Of a DNA stretch of 64,000 nucleotides, positions 16,757 through 26,526 are shown piece by piece. A model generated the notes under the pieces. That model saw only the letters and a program-made list of their open reading frames with translations, did not search any database and was not told the DNA's origin. Source of the stretch: Gammaproteobacteria bacterium. Lineage in GTDB: Bacteria > Pseudomonadota > Gammaproteobacteria > Berkiellales > Berkiellaceae. Position 1 is the first letter of the stretch; each line of letters begins with the position of its first letter. The stretch spans positions 155,685-219,684 of the forward strand of contig JACPOY010000006.1 of the NCBI GenBank assembly GCA_016191245.1, given 5' to 3'. The position numbers and the translations under genes are program-made.

Positions 16757-17575
16757 CTAAATGTAGTTATTTATTATTGATAAATAACCCGATTCATAAT
16801 TTGGATGGATAAAATGATACCCAAGTTGCCTTATTTTTGAATTCAAGCAACGTTTTTGACTTAATTTTAAACGCGCTGGGATCTCATCACCGGCTTTTAT
16901 TTCTTTATTCAATATTTTTCCTAACCATCGTAATATTTCATTATAAAGTGCGGGGGCATTATCTACGCCCAAATATATCTCATTTTTGCGAATGCCAGCA
17001 ATAAATTGCAATATACCAACACAATCAGCCAGATGTATCCGGTTAGTATAAATCTCTTGAGGACAAGTCTGTGCATTACCCTCTTTTACCAATCGAATCA
17101 TCCTATCTCGATTGGGCCCGTAAATTCCCCCAAATCTTACAATGGCATAGCTTTTTGCTTTATTTCTCACCAAAGATTCCGCTTCTAATAATATTTTCCC
17201 AGAGAAATCGTTTGGTCGTGTTTCTGAAGTTTCATCAACCCATTCTCCATGTTGTTGGCCATATACTGCAGTGCTAGAAATAAAAACAAATTGAGCATGA
17301 GAAGATAAAGGAATTAATTGTAAAATGTTCTCCAAACAGTGCAGATAAGCTTTTTCATAAGAAGTTCTTTCATGCTTATCTGCTGCAATCATATAAAAAA
17401 TCACATCGACATTCGGTAAGCTATCTACTGTCATCGCATCAGCAATAATATTATTCACCCCCAATACAGCCACGCTGTGACGCTGCAAGGCCCATACTTG
17501 ATCGCCTTTGTTGATGTAGACTTTAGCAAGTTCACAACCAACATAACCACAACCAACAATCAATATGTTAGCCAT
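16757..17575 (-). CDS. NAD(P)-dependent epimerase/dehydratase family protein (YeeZ-like)
   Basis: Short-chain dehydrogenase-type protein of 272 residues with an N-terminal Rossmann motif (ILIVGCGYVG, residues 4-13), the strand VFISSTAVYGQQ and the active-site-like RFGGIYGPNR. The GCGYVG start and the length match the YeeZ subgroup of NAD-dependent epimerases, whose substrate is not established. It stands alone on the minus strand, divergent from dapD. Confidence 0.8.
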   Translation of the reverse strand: MANILIVGCGYVGCELAKVYINKGDQVWALQRHSVAVLGVNNIIADAMTVDSLPNVDVIFYMIAADKHERTSYEKAYLHCLENILQLIPLSSHAQFVFISSTAVYGQQHGEWVDETSETRPNDFSGKILLEAESLVRNKAKSYAIVRFGGIYGPNRDRMIRLVKEGNAQTCPQEIYTNRIHLADCVGILQFIAGIRKNEIYLGVDNAPALYNEILRWLGKILNKEIKAGDEIPARLKLSQKRCLNSKIRQLGYHFIHPNYESGYLSIINNYI

Positions 17576-17669
17576 TTAGCATTACTCTTTTCATCTTAAT
17601 GAACCTCTAGCCTTAAAAAGGGAAAAACCGTATTCTCTATAGTTTTACCGATCCTTTTCAAGAGCAGAC

Positions 17670-18515
17670 ATGCACCACAACGAGATTGAGCATATTATTC
17701 AAAACAATTTTGAGCAAAGGAATACGCTAAACGCTTCCAATGCAAGTAACGAACTTAAAATAGCGGTAAAAACCGTAATTGAAAAGCTTGAAGCAGGCAC
17801 TTTACGGGCAGCCGTTTCTAATGCAAATGGCAACTGGGAAGTCATCACTTGGGTTAAACAAGCGATTTTATTATCTTTTCGTTTAAATGAGAATCAAGTC
17901 ATTAATGCTGGATTTACACAATTTTATGATAAAATTCCATTGCAATTTCAGCAGTATACCGCTGCTGATTTTCGTAAAAACAGCATTAGAATTGTCCCTC
18001 CAGCATGCATTCGAACAGGTGCCTATATCGGTCCTAATACCATTTTGATGCCCTCTTACGTTAATATTGGAGCTTATGTCGGCGAAGGAACCCTAGTTGA
18101 TACTTGGGCAACAGTGGGTTCATGTGCACAAATTGGCAAAAACGTACACCTCTCGGGTGGTGTGGGAATTGGTGGCGTTTTAGAACCTTTACAAGCCAAT
18201 CCTACTATTATTGAAGATAATTGTTTTATTGGTGCACGCTCAGAGATTGTTGAAGGAGTTATCGTCGAAAAAGGAGCGGTCATCTCCATGGGCGTTTATA
18301 TCGGTCAAAGCACACGCATTTATGACAGAGAAAATGACACTATTCTTTACGGGCGCGTTCCAGAAAATGCTGTCGTTGTTTCTGGCACTCTTCCCTCTGA
18401 AAATGGCAAATATAGCTTGTATTGTGCCGTCATTGTCAAAAGAGTAGATGAGAAAACACGCGCCAAAGTGGGATTAAACAATTTATTGAGAGAAGCTACC
18501 AAGGAACTGTCCTAA
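17670..18515 (+). CDS. dapD: DapD, tetrahydrodipicolinate N-succinyltransferase
   Basis: Transfers succinyl from succinyl-CoA to tetrahydrodipicolinate in the lysine/meso-diaminopimelate pathway. The 281 residues fit the family (about 274). The central left-handed beta-helix of hexapeptide repeats is clear ([34 protein letters not shown], about residues 112-230). The family segments VRIVPPA-like [15 protein letters not shown] and [11 protein letters not shown] are present. Its last base shares the TAATG overlap with the dapE start, so the two are translationally coupled. Confidence 0.96.
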   Translation: MHHNEIEHIIQNNFEQRNTLNASNASNELKIAVKTVIEKLEAGTLRAAVSNANGNWEVITWVKQAILLSFRLNENQVINAGFTQFYDKIPLQFQQYTAADFRKNSIRIVPPACIRTGAYIGPNTILMPSYVNIGAYVGEGTLVDTWATVGSCAQIGKNVHLSGGVGIGGVLEPLQANPTIIEDNCFIGARSEIVEGVIVEKGAVISMGVYIGQSTRIYDRENDTILYGRVPENAVVVSGTLPSENGKYSLYCAVIVKRVDEKTRAKVGLNNLLREATKELS

Positions 18516-19648
18516 TGTCTGCGACACTGACGCTCGCTAAAGAAATCCTAAGTCGACCTTCCATTACCCCTGATGATCACGGATGCCAACAAATCATCGC
18601 TCAAAGACTCAAAGCGATTGGATTTGAAATAACAGATTATCCTCTGAATCAAGTCAGCAACTTATGGGCAAAACGTGGGACACAAGAACCTACTTTGTGT
18701 TTTGCAGGACATACCGATGTGGTCCCTGTTGGCAAGGAAGCTGATTGGTTAAGCCCACCTTTTATACCTACCATCCGCGATGGCAAACTCTATGCTCGCG
18801 GGGCTGCCGACATGAAAAGCAGCATCGCTGCTATGATTACTGCTTGTGAAAGATTTATTAAGAAACATCCATCACATCAAGGTAGTATTGCATTTTTAAT
18901 TACTAGCGATGAAGAAGGCACCGCTATTGATGGCACGCAAGCTGTGCTAAAACAATTAAAGTCGCTTTCTCAAATCCCAACATGGTGCTTAGTGGGAGAA
19001 GCTTCTAGCACTGATAAACTAGCAGACACCATTAAAGTTGGGCGTCGAGGCTCTTTAACTGCCGATGTCACAGTCATCGGCAAACAAGGACATGTAGCAT
19101 ATCCACATTTAGCGAAAAATCCGATTCATATGGCATTAAAAGCACTTGCAGAGATAGCACAGACCACTTGGGATTTAGGATATCATCCCTTCCCTGCCAC
19201 CACCTTACAATTTGCGAATATTCACGCTGGCACTGGTGCAAATAATGTTATTCCAGGAATACTAGAAACTAATTTTAATTTACGTTTTTCCCCCGCTTTA
19301 ACCCCAGAAACCATTCAACAAAAAGTGGAAACTATTTTACAACAACATGACGTTGAATATGAGATAAAATGGCGCCTATCTGGGAAACCCTTTTACACTA
19401 ACGTTAACAGTAAACTAGTACAGAGCGTCACAGAAACCATTGAAAGAGTATTGGGATATTGCCCGATTCATTCTACAACCGGTGGCACATCAGACGGTCG
19501 TTTCTTTGCTGAATACGGCGTACAAGTGGTTGAAATTGGACCCAACAATTCCTCTATTCATCAAGTGAATGAATGGATTGATGTCGAGGAATTGGAACAG
19601 TTATCGCATTTGTATGAGGCTATTTTGGTGGATTTGTTGGTTCGCTGA
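18515..19648 (+). CDS. dapE: DapE, succinyl-diaminopimelate desuccinylase
   Basis: Zinc-dependent M20 amidohydrolase that releases LL-diaminopimelate. The 377 residues match the E. coli enzyme. Metal ligands and catalytic residues are visible in CFAGHTDVVP, YARGAADMKSS, TSDEEGTAIDGT and the late STTGGTSDGRF and EIGPNNSSIHQVNEW. With dapD it supplies peptidoglycan precursor and lysine. Immediately downstream lies a palindromic repeat element that reaches into the convergent tsaB gene. Confidence 0.96.
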   Translation: MSATLTLAKEILSRPSITPDDHGCQQIIAQRLKAIGFEITDYPLNQVSNLWAKRGTQEPTLCFAGHTDVVPVGKEADWLSPPFIPTIRDGKLYARGAADMKSSIAAMITACERFIKKHPSHQGSIAFLITSDEEGTAIDGTQAVLKQLKSLSQIPTWCLVGEASSTDKLADTIKVGRRGSLTADVTVIGKQGHVAYPHLAKNPIHMALKALAEIAQTTWDLGYHPFPATTLQFANIHAGTGANNVIPGILETNFNLRFSPALTPETIQQKVETILQQHDVEYEIKWRLSGKPFYTNVNSKLVQSVTETIERVLGYCPIHSTTGGTSDGRFFAEYGVQVVEIGPNNSSIHQVNEWIDVEELEQLSHLYEAILVDLLVR

Positions 19649-19752
19649 ACCCCCTCCCTAGCCCTCCCCCGCAAGCGGGAGAGGGAACAAGAATTCAAGA
19701 TCTTTTTCCGATCCCCTCTCCCGCTTGCGGGGGAGGGTTAGGGAGGGGGCTG
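19648..19752. repeat. Palindromic REP-like element, family A, full copy
   Basis: Two arms of about 37 bases (19650-19687 and 19712-19749) are inverted copies with one visible mismatch (CCCTAGCCC against CCCTAACCC), separated by about 24 bases. Each arm contains its own hairpin around CCCGCAAGCGGG. It forms the end of tsaB and sits directly behind dapE. Related copies occur at 27181, 31704 and 63901. Confidence 0.85.
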
Positions 19753-20446
19753 ATTTTTGTGCCACATTATCTCTAATATAAACAGGCCGCACATCTTCGG
19801 CTTTCACCCCATGTACATTCTGGTTCATTAGAATTTGAGCAATCAAACCTATATGCTTTGCATTAGGCTGGCGCAGCTTCAGGAAGTGAATATGTTTTAA
19901 ATGAGCGGATGCTATTTCTTCAAAATATTCATCCCATCCTGAACCAATCGCAATAATATTATTTGTTTGATGTTTTATTGAGGTTAATAATGCTTGAGGT
20001 GGACACAATATCTCATCTTGCAATAACACGATTTTTTCATCTTGAAAATGATAAACGCCAGCATAAACTTCATGCATTCTGGCATCAAGGGCGCTCACAA
20101 TAATCGCCTCATTATCTTGAATAGATTCTTCACAAATCTGATAGGCAAGCGCTTGTAAAGTTGAGATAGGATAAACAGGAATACCTAAACCAAAGCCTAA
20201 ACCTTGAGCAGCACTAATAGCAATACGAACGCCAGTAAAGCTTCCAGGACCTCTACCTACTGCTATTGCATTGATATCTTGTCTTCGGATATTTGCTTCT
20301 TGTAACAGATCATCAATCATTGGTAGCAGTAATTGCGTATGGGCTTTTTGTGTTGGCTCAAAGCGGCAGTATTGAGTCTTACCTATCATCAGCGCAGCTG
20401 AACAGGCATTAGTGGATGTTTCTAAAGCGAGAATAATCGGTTCCAT
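19658..20446 (-). CDS. tsaB: TsaB, tRNA threonylcarbamoyladenosine complex protein, with repeat-coded tail
   Basis: Partner of TsaD/TsaE in making t6A37 of tRNAs. The 262 residues include the family signatures LALETSTNACSAAL at the N-terminus and GRGPGSFTGVRIA near residue 66. TsaB proteins normally end soon after the YIRDNVA-type segment, here near residue 231. About 30 more residues, containing LTLPRKRERG and FPLPLAGEG, are encoded entirely by the palindromic repeat element at 19648-19752. The extension therefore seems to be a secondary gain. Confidence 0.93.
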   Translation of the reverse strand: MEPIILALETSTNACSAALMIGKTQYCRFEPTQKAHTQLLLPMIDDLLQEANIRRQDINAIAVGRGPGSFTGVRIAISAAQGLGFGLGIPVYPISTLQALAYQICEESIQDNEAIIVSALDARMHEVYAGVYHFQDEKIVLLQDEILCPPQALLTSIKHQTNNIIAIGSGWDEYFEEIASAHLKHIHFLKLRQPNAKHIGLIAQILMNQNVHGVKAEDVRPVYIRDNVAQKSAPSLTLPRKRERGSEKDLEFLFPLPLAGEG

Positions 20447-20503
20447 AGGGGCAAAATAATAAGCTAACTGTCATATAGTGTCCAGCGACAATTTACAAAA
20501 ATT

Positions 20504-21001
20504 CTAAGGATATGCACTCTTAGGCTGGTTAGTCCAGATTTCATCCCATTCTATGCCACTATCCTCTGTCCATAACAAGTGACTGATAGCTTTAAACTTA
20601 GATAAGGATATCAAACCGCGAGCAGTATGATTTTCAAGCAGCACTTCTTTGGTGGCTCCATGCATAGCATAGGGTTGATACATTTCTGTATAAAGCACCA
20701 GAATAATGACATCCCAAGGCAAATCCATATTAAGCTGGCCTAATCGGTAACGCGTGTTTTTTTCATTAAATATGACACGTGACTTCACTTGGATGTTTTT
20801 ATCTTGAATAGGCCCGAGCGTACCGACAAAGTCTATTCCTTTGGCGGGTATCGCTAGTGTTTGAAGATGAAGATGCTTGGCAGCATCAAAACGAGCTAAT
20901 TCTGCACTGATGGGTAATGTTTGACCAGTGGTTTGTCTATAAAGAGTAGCAAGACGACGCGTTTCATCCATTAACCTATCTACTGCAATTGTATTCATCA
21001 A
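20504..21001 (-). CDS. Conserved hypothetical protein, possibly DUF6998-like
   Basis: 165 residues without signal peptide or membrane helix. The segment DFVGTLGPIQDKNIQVKSR has the D-x(n)-(Q/E)xK layout seen in PD-(D/E)XK nuclease-like folds and in small 'DUF6998' proteins; I recall this resemblance and could not test it. It is on the same strand as tsaB, 57 bases upstream of it, and might be its operon partner. Function unknown. Confidence 0.6.
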   Translation of the reverse strand: MMNTIAVDRLMDETRRLATLYRQTTGQTLPISAELARFDAAKHLHLQTLAIPAKGIDFVGTLGPIQDKNIQVKSRVIFNEKNTRYRLGQLNMDLPWDVIILVLYTEMYQPYAMHGATKEVLLENHTARGLISLSKFKAISHLLWTEDSGIEWDEIWTNQPKSAYP

Positions 21002-21027
21002 TCCTTGATGTCCTAACTTCCAAACAA

Positions 21028-21061
21028 GTCATTGGTCTTATTTTAGTATAAGACCAATGAC
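21028..21061 (-). terminator. 14-bp perfect hairpin downstream of the Lys/Arg-rich gene
   Basis: GTCATTGGTCTTAT at 21028-21041 pairs perfectly with ATAAGACCAATGAC at 21048-21061 around a six-base loop. It lies 8 bases beyond the stop of the basic-protein gene. There is no strong T run, so it may be a terminator or an mRNA-stabilising hairpin. Confidence 0.55.
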
Positions 21062-21069
21062 CGCGCTTA

Positions 21070-21531
21070 TCATGCAGCTCTTCTAAGACGAGCACGTGAT
21101 GAACGGCGACGACGTGATGAAAACGTCTTTTTTGCTCCTATTTTTCTACGTTTTGTCATTGCTTTACTAACAAGAGTTCCTTTTTTGCTCTTAGTTTTAC
21201 GTTTAAACGTTGTCACATTTCCTTTCATTTTACGGAGTTTTTTCATTGCAAGCGCGTGCTCTTTACGAAGCTTTTTCATCATGCTAGCATGTTTTTTCAT
21301 TAATAGTTTACGGGATTTTGCAGCTTGTCTTACCTTTTCCGCTACTTTAGCTTTAATAGTTTTACGCATTTTTTCTATCAGCATTTTGTTCTGGCGTGTA
21401 ATCATCCCTAATTTTTTCAACGCTAATTTTTCAGAACGTTTTGCTTGATTGAGGGTTTGTATTATTTTGCGACCTGATTTGGTCAAGCGTCGCTTCATTG
21501 AAGTTTTAGTTTTACGTTTTCTTGCTTTCAT
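21070..21531 (-). CDS. Small Lys/Arg-rich protein, nucleoid- or nucleic-acid-binding-like
   Basis: 153 residues from the ATG at 21531, which has GGAG 9 bases upstream; an upstream in-frame start at 21588 lacks a good site. The protein is extremely basic. Residues are mostly Lys, Arg, Ala, Met and Ser, with heptad-like helices (MMKKLRKEHALAMKKLRKMKG) and an Arg-Ser-rich tail (FSSRRRRSSRARLRRAA). This composition resembles bacterial histone H1-like proteins such as Chlamydia Hc1/Hc2 and Coxiella Hq1, but composition alone does not prove kinship. It could compact DNA in a resting form. The clusters of basic residues also look like nuclear localisation signals. Confidence 0.65.
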   Translation of the reverse strand: MKARKRKTKTSMKRRLTKSGRKIIQTLNQAKRSEKLALKKLGMITRQNKMLIEKMRKTIKAKVAEKVRQAAKSRKLLMKKHASMMKKLRKEHALAMKKLRKMKGNVTTFKRKTKSKKGTLVSKAMTKRRKIGAKKTFSSRRRRSSRARLRRAA

Positions 21532-21756
21532 ATCTTGAATCTCCAAAAAATCACCTACATCAAGGCGCGTATAAAAAACATAGCACAAGGATTTTCAAGT
21601 TCAACAACTTTTTAAAGTCAAATCAGATAGTTTAGCGAAAAATCTGCGAAATTATTGATAACTCTATGACTTTATTAAGTTTTTTTTGATGTAAAATTGA
21701 TGAAATTCACTGAAATTTTGAACAAGTTCATGCATAAAACCAAGCGAAAATGAGCA

Positions 21757-22116
21757 TTATTCTTGATTTTGAATTTGCTGACGAAGGGAAGTGATATCAA
21801 TTTTTTTTGCTTCATTCACCAGAGCATCTAATTGGGTCGCCGTTTGAGCACCCGCTTCTGCAAAAACAGCAAACTCACGACGAAAAATCATTAAAAAAGG
21901 AATAGAACGCACAGCAAAATCTTGGGCAAGTTCAATTTCTTCATCAATGTTTACTTTTGCAAAAACAGCATCAGGATGACGATTACTTACATTTTCGAAG
22001 ATAGGTGAGAAAGCAAGGCAAGGACCACACCATTTTGCCCAAAAATCAACAACGACTAAATCATTGCTTTGAACGACTTCATCAAATTGCTGATATGTTA
22101 AAGATAGTATGGCCAT
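21757..22116 (-). CDS. Thioredoxin family protein
   Basis: 119-residue thioredoxin fold with the redox motif WCGPC at residues 29-33 (FWAKWCGPCLAFSP) and the cis-proline segment RSIPFLMIF. It is slightly longer than TrxA, with a C-terminal extension of about 12 residues. The replacement of the usual K by L after WCGPC is unusual for TrxA, so a specialised thioredoxin is possible. It lies 26 bases downstream of adk on the same strand. Confidence 0.9.
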   Translation of the reverse strand: MAILSLTYQQFDEVVQSNDLVVVDFWAKWCGPCLAFSPIFENVSNRHPDAVFAKVNIDEEIELAQDFAVRSIPFLMIFRREFAVFAEAGAQTATQLDALVNEAKKIDITSLRQQIQNQE

Positions 22117-22142
22117 ATGTTTAAGATAACATCCGAGGTAGT

Positions 22143-22802
<660 letters not shown>

Positions 22803-22887
22803 TTATTCCTCACATTCGACATACAACACTAAGAAAGTATAACGACAGTTTTGAATGAGGCCAATGATTAATTAATTATATAGTTAG

Positions 22888-25542
22888 CTAGCCTGTATTT
22901 TGCATACCAGCTGCTATGCCAGATATCGTTACCATTAAAGCATCTTTATCTTCATCTTGCTTGTGCGATTCAGATTTTGCTCTCACACGCCGCAATAATT
23001 CAGCCTGAAGCACATGCAGTGGATATAAATAAGGCGAACGCAATAATAAAGTACGTAATAAAATAGGATTGGCTTCTAATAAATGTTCAATCTGTAATGC
23101 TAATTGAATAACCTCTTTTGTTTCATCATATTTTTTTATCAATAATTCACCAACAGAATGTAATTCTGGTGGAACAAGCCTGGTTTGATAGTATTTAAAT
23201 ATTGATGGATCAGCCTTGGTTAATACCATTTCAATCATACTTAACAAAGATCGAAAAAAAGGCCATCCTTTCGTCATTTCTCTTACGGTTTGAAGCGGCA
23301 AGTTTTCTACCGATGGAGGCAATGCTTCTCCCACGCCAAGCCAAGCGGGCAATAAAAGACGATTTTGAGTCCAAGCAAAAACCCATGGGATTGCTCGTAA
23401 TCCTTCAATTCCGGCAATATCATTACGCCGAGCAGGCCTTGAACCTATTGCAAGAGAGCCAATTTCACGCTCTGGCGTCACATAACGAAAAAATGAAACA
23501 AAATCTTTATCTTTTTTTACAATGCGAGCATAAGCATCATAAGATTTATCTGCCAACAACTGCATCATATGACGCCACTCTTGCTTTGGTTCTGGCGAAG
23601 GCATCAGTTGCGCTTCCAACGTTGCGGTAGTATAAAGCTCTAATGTGCGGCGTGCTCTATCAGGTAAACTATACTTATTACGAATAACTTCACCTTGTTC
23701 AGTAACTCGCAATCTGCCTTGAACAGAGCCTGGAGGTTGAGAGAGGATTGCCATATGAGCTGGTGCACCTCCACGGCCTACCGATCCACCTCTACCATGA
23801 AATAATGTCAAATTCACGTGATGTTTTTTGGCTACATCCACTAATTGTTCTTGCGCCGTATATTGCGCCCAGCCTGCAGCTAATATACCTGCATCTTTGC
23901 CTGAATCAGAATAGCCAATCATGATTTCCTGATGCCCTTGAATGTGACTTTTGTACCATTGACAAGCTAACATTCCATTAAAGCAATCTTTAGCATGGGT
24001 TAAATCCGTTAACGTTTCAAATAAAGGCACAATTCTCAATAAATTTTTAATACCGGCTTCTTGTTGTAACAAACAAACAGCTAAGACATCACTAGGCTGA
24101 CTTGCCATTGATATCACATAAGCGCCAAATGAGGCTGGTAATTGTTTAGAAATCATTAAAAATGTATTCCAGACTTCAGTGGACGTTTTAGTCAAAGGAA
24201 TATCTTTTGGTATCAAAGGTCTTTTGTTTATTAATTGTTGTTCTAAAAATGAGATCCGTTCTATCTCCGACCAATTTGAATAAGATCCAACTCCAATGAA
24301 ACGGGTAATCTCATCAAGCAGTTCCGTATGTTTTGCTGCTTCTTGACGTATATCTAATTGGGTAAGTGTAATACCAAAACAAGCAGCACGACGAATAAGA
24401 TCGGTTAATTCACCTTGCGCTATAGATTCGGCATTGCAATCTTGTAATGAACGATAACAAAGCAATAAGGGCTCCAATATTTCATCATTTGATTCCATTG
24501 GTTTTATTACGGGTGATATGCGATTATTTAATTTATCTTCAATCCAGCGGCGTGTCTCTAATAATTTCTCTTTTAATGGACGAAGTAACGCACGATAAGG
24601 CTCATTTGTTTCTCCTACTTGCATTCGCATTTCCTGACTGCAAGTATTCATCGACAGAACAGCACTGAGCTCATTAACCTCACGGTAATACAGATCGGCT
24701 GCTACCCAACGTGCTAATAAACAAACTTTTTGCGTCACTTGGGATGTTACATTGGGATTACCATCCCTATCTCCTCCCATCCAAGAACTAAATCGTATCG
24801 GACAAGCTTTCAATGGTAATATTTTGCCTGTTGTCTTTTCAAGCTGATCGCTAAGCTCTTTTAAAAATGAAGGCAAGACCGGCCATATATTACTTTCAAT
24901 CACAGCAAAGCCCCATTTAGCTTCATCTATTGGTGTAGGACGCTTACGTCTTATTTCATCTGTTAACCAAATGGAAGTGACCTCACGGTATAATGATTGT
25001 TGCAAATTTTCTGACTCTTGAGGTGTCATCTGGTGTTCATCATGACTGAGATATTTTGCAATCCTATCGTACTTTTGCATTAAGGTTCTACGCATCACTT
25101 CAGTAGGATGAGCCGTCAAGACCAGATCGATTTTTAAATTCAAAACGGCTTCGTATACTTGTTGAGAGGAAACGCTTTTTTCGTTTAAAAGCTGCATTGT
25201 CGCTTCTATCGAACCATCCTGAGGAGCAGAATGTTGGTTTAATTTATGCCACCGTGAACGTTTTATTCTATGCACATTTTCAGCGATATTTGCTAAATTG
25301 AGAAAGTGTCCAAAGGCTCTGGCAACAATCAGCATTTCTTTAGGTGGCAAGGCTTGTAAAATTTGATTCAATTGCAGCGCACATTCAGCATCACCATTAC
25401 AAACTTCTTTTGATAATTGGCGAATGGATTCAATTTTTTCATACAAAACTTCACCGACTTGGGCTTTCAAGGTTTTACCTAATAGCTCCCCAAGCAATCT
25501 AACATTGGCGCGTAATGAGGCATCGGGATCGGCGTGTGGCAT
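22888..25542 (-). CDS. ppc: Phosphoenolpyruvate carboxylase
   Basis: Makes oxaloacetate from PEP and bicarbonate to refill the TCA cycle. From the ATG at 25542 (GAGGA 4 bases upstream) the protein has 884 residues and aligns with the E. coli N-terminus; earlier in-frame starts at 25593 (TTG) and 25572 add unmatched residues. Catalytic signatures are visible: LTAHPTEVMRRT (His), GYSDSGKDAGILAA, FHGRGGSVGRGG and the C-terminal NTG end typical of the family. Confidence 0.97.
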   Translation of the reverse strand: MPHADPDASLRANVRLLGELLGKTLKAQVGEVLYEKIESIRQLSKEVCNGDAECALQLNQILQALPPKEMLIVARAFGHFLNLANIAENVHRIKRSRWHKLNQHSAPQDGSIEATMQLLNEKSVSSQQVYEAVLNLKIDLVLTAHPTEVMRRTLMQKYDRIAKYLSHDEHQMTPQESENLQQSLYREVTSIWLTDEIRRKRPTPIDEAKWGFAVIESNIWPVLPSFLKELSDQLEKTTGKILPLKACPIRFSSWMGGDRDGNPNVTSQVTQKVCLLARWVAADLYYREVNELSAVLSMNTCSQEMRMQVGETNEPYRALLRPLKEKLLETRRWIEDKLNNRISPVIKPMESNDEILEPLLLCYRSLQDCNAESIAQGELTDLIRRAACFGITLTQLDIRQEAAKHTELLDEITRFIGVGSYSNWSEIERISFLEQQLINKRPLIPKDIPLTKTSTEVWNTFLMISKQLPASFGAYVISMASQPSDVLAVCLLQQEAGIKNLLRIVPLFETLTDLTHAKDCFNGMLACQWYKSHIQGHQEIMIGYSDSGKDAGILAAGWAQYTAQEQLVDVAKKHHVNLTLFHGRGGSVGRGGAPAHMAILSQPPGSVQGRLRVTEQGEVIRNKYSLPDRARRTLELYTTATLEAQLMPSPEPKQEWRHMMQLLADKSYDAYARIVKKDKDFVSFFRYVTPEREIGSLAIGSRPARRNDIAGIEGLRAIPWVFAWTQNRLLLPAWLGVGEALPPSVENLPLQTVREMTKGWPFFRSLLSMIEMVLTKADPSIFKYYQTRLVPPELHSVGELLIKKYDETKEVIQLALQIEHLLEANPILLRTLLLRSPYLYPLHVLQAELLRRVRAKSESHKQDEDKDALMVTISGIAAGMQNTG

Positions 25543-25633
25543 GGCGTCCTCAAGTGGTTTCATCTTAAGCATAGTACTCTTTATTAGAATCAATGCTAGT
25601 AATCCACCTTAACTGGAAACTATTACGGTTGGG

Positions 25634-25642
25634 TGTTATAGT
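25634..25642 (+). promoter_or_regulatory. Possible extended -10 promoter of the LOG gene
   Basis: TGTTATAGT (TGn plus TATAGT) lies 42 bases before the LOG family start, in the gap divergent to ppc. An AAAGGA ribosome site follows at 25671-25676. No good -35 was seen. Confidence 0.4.
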
Positions 25643-25683
25643 AAAAATGTAAACATGTAAAAATTAACATAAAGGATAAAAAC

Positions 25684-26394
25684 ATGAGGAAGGACTCTCG
25701 CGCACTCAATATCAATGATAGTGCGATGGCACGTGAATCATGGAAAATTTTCCAGGTCATGGCTGAATTTGTTGAAGGTTATGAACGATTAGTTAATATC
25801 CCTCCTTCAGTGAGCATCTTTGGTTCAGCAAGACTCAAACCAAATCATCCCTGGTACCTATTAACGCAAGAAATCGGCAAAGCATTATCAGAATCTGGAT
25901 ATTCCGTCGTCACAGGCGGAGGACCTGGGATAATGGAAGCAGGAAATAAAGGCGCTAAAGAAGGCCCTTCATTAAGTGTGGGCTTAAATATTGTGCTGCC
26001 ACATGAAGAATGCATGAATGATTACCAAGATATTTCATTGCGTTTTAGACACTTTTTTACTCGTAAAGTGATGTTTGTGAAATACGCTTCCGCTTATGTT
26101 GTGATGCCAGGTGGTTTCGGCACTCTTGATGAACTTGCTGAAATTCTTGCCTTGGTGCAAACCGGCAAAACCAGAAAAATTCCTATTATCTTGGTGGTTG
26201 AATCTTTTTGGAGAGATCTGCTCGTTTGGTTTAAAACGCAATTAGTTGCTAATGATACCGTGCATGCAGATGATTTAAACTTGTATAAAGTGGTCAATAC
26301 CCCTGAAGAAGTGGTACAAGCTTTACATGAATTTTATAAAGATAGAAGCCCCACACCTTCGCCCAAAGAACGAGAAATTATGTCGGATCTTTAA
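25684..26394 (+). CDS. LOG family protein (TIGR00730 type)
   Basis: 236-residue Rossmann-like protein with the two LOG signatures GGGPGIMEAGNKGA (about residues 78-91) and PGGFGTLDELAEI (about 140-152). The family hydrolyses nucleoside 5'-monophosphates to free base and ribose 5-phosphate (PpnN and cytokinin-activating LOG enzymes). The exact substrate is not evident. A long structured element follows the gene. Confidence 0.9.
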   Translation: MRKDSRALNINDSAMARESWKIFQVMAEFVEGYERLVNIPPSVSIFGSARLKPNHPWYLLTQEIGKALSESGYSVVTGGGPGIMEAGNKGAKEGPSLSVGLNIVLPHEECMNDYQDISLRFRHFFTRKVMFVKYASAYVVMPGGFGTLDELAEILALVQTGKTRKIPIILVVESFWRDLLVWFKTQLVANDTVHADDLNLYKVVNTPEEVVQALHEFYKDRSPTPSPKEREIMSDL

Positions 26395-26404
26395 TCTTAT
26401 ACTC

Positions 26405-26520
26405 GAACCAGTTTGAATTTAGGCTAGGCGCCAAGCAAGCGAATCCCCAGAAGTGTACATCTGAGTACATGACTGGGGTGAGTGAGTGCAGGCAACAACG
26501 CCTAAATTTAAAATGGGAAG
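26405..26520. repeat. Long imperfect inverted-repeat element behind the LOG gene
   Basis: The outer arms TTTGAATTTAGGC (from about 26411) and GCCTAAATTTAAA (from about 26499) pair. Inside, GAATCCCCAG pairs with CTGGGGTGA and GTGTACAT with the GTACATGAC side around a small loop. The whole forms a nested hairpin of about 110 bases. From memory, similar 'AAGCGAATCCCCAG...CTGGGGTGAGTGAG' sequences recur between genes of Legionella/Coxiella-type genomes. It may act as a terminator or a mobile palindrome. Confidence 0.6.
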
Positions 26521-26526
26521 AGTATA

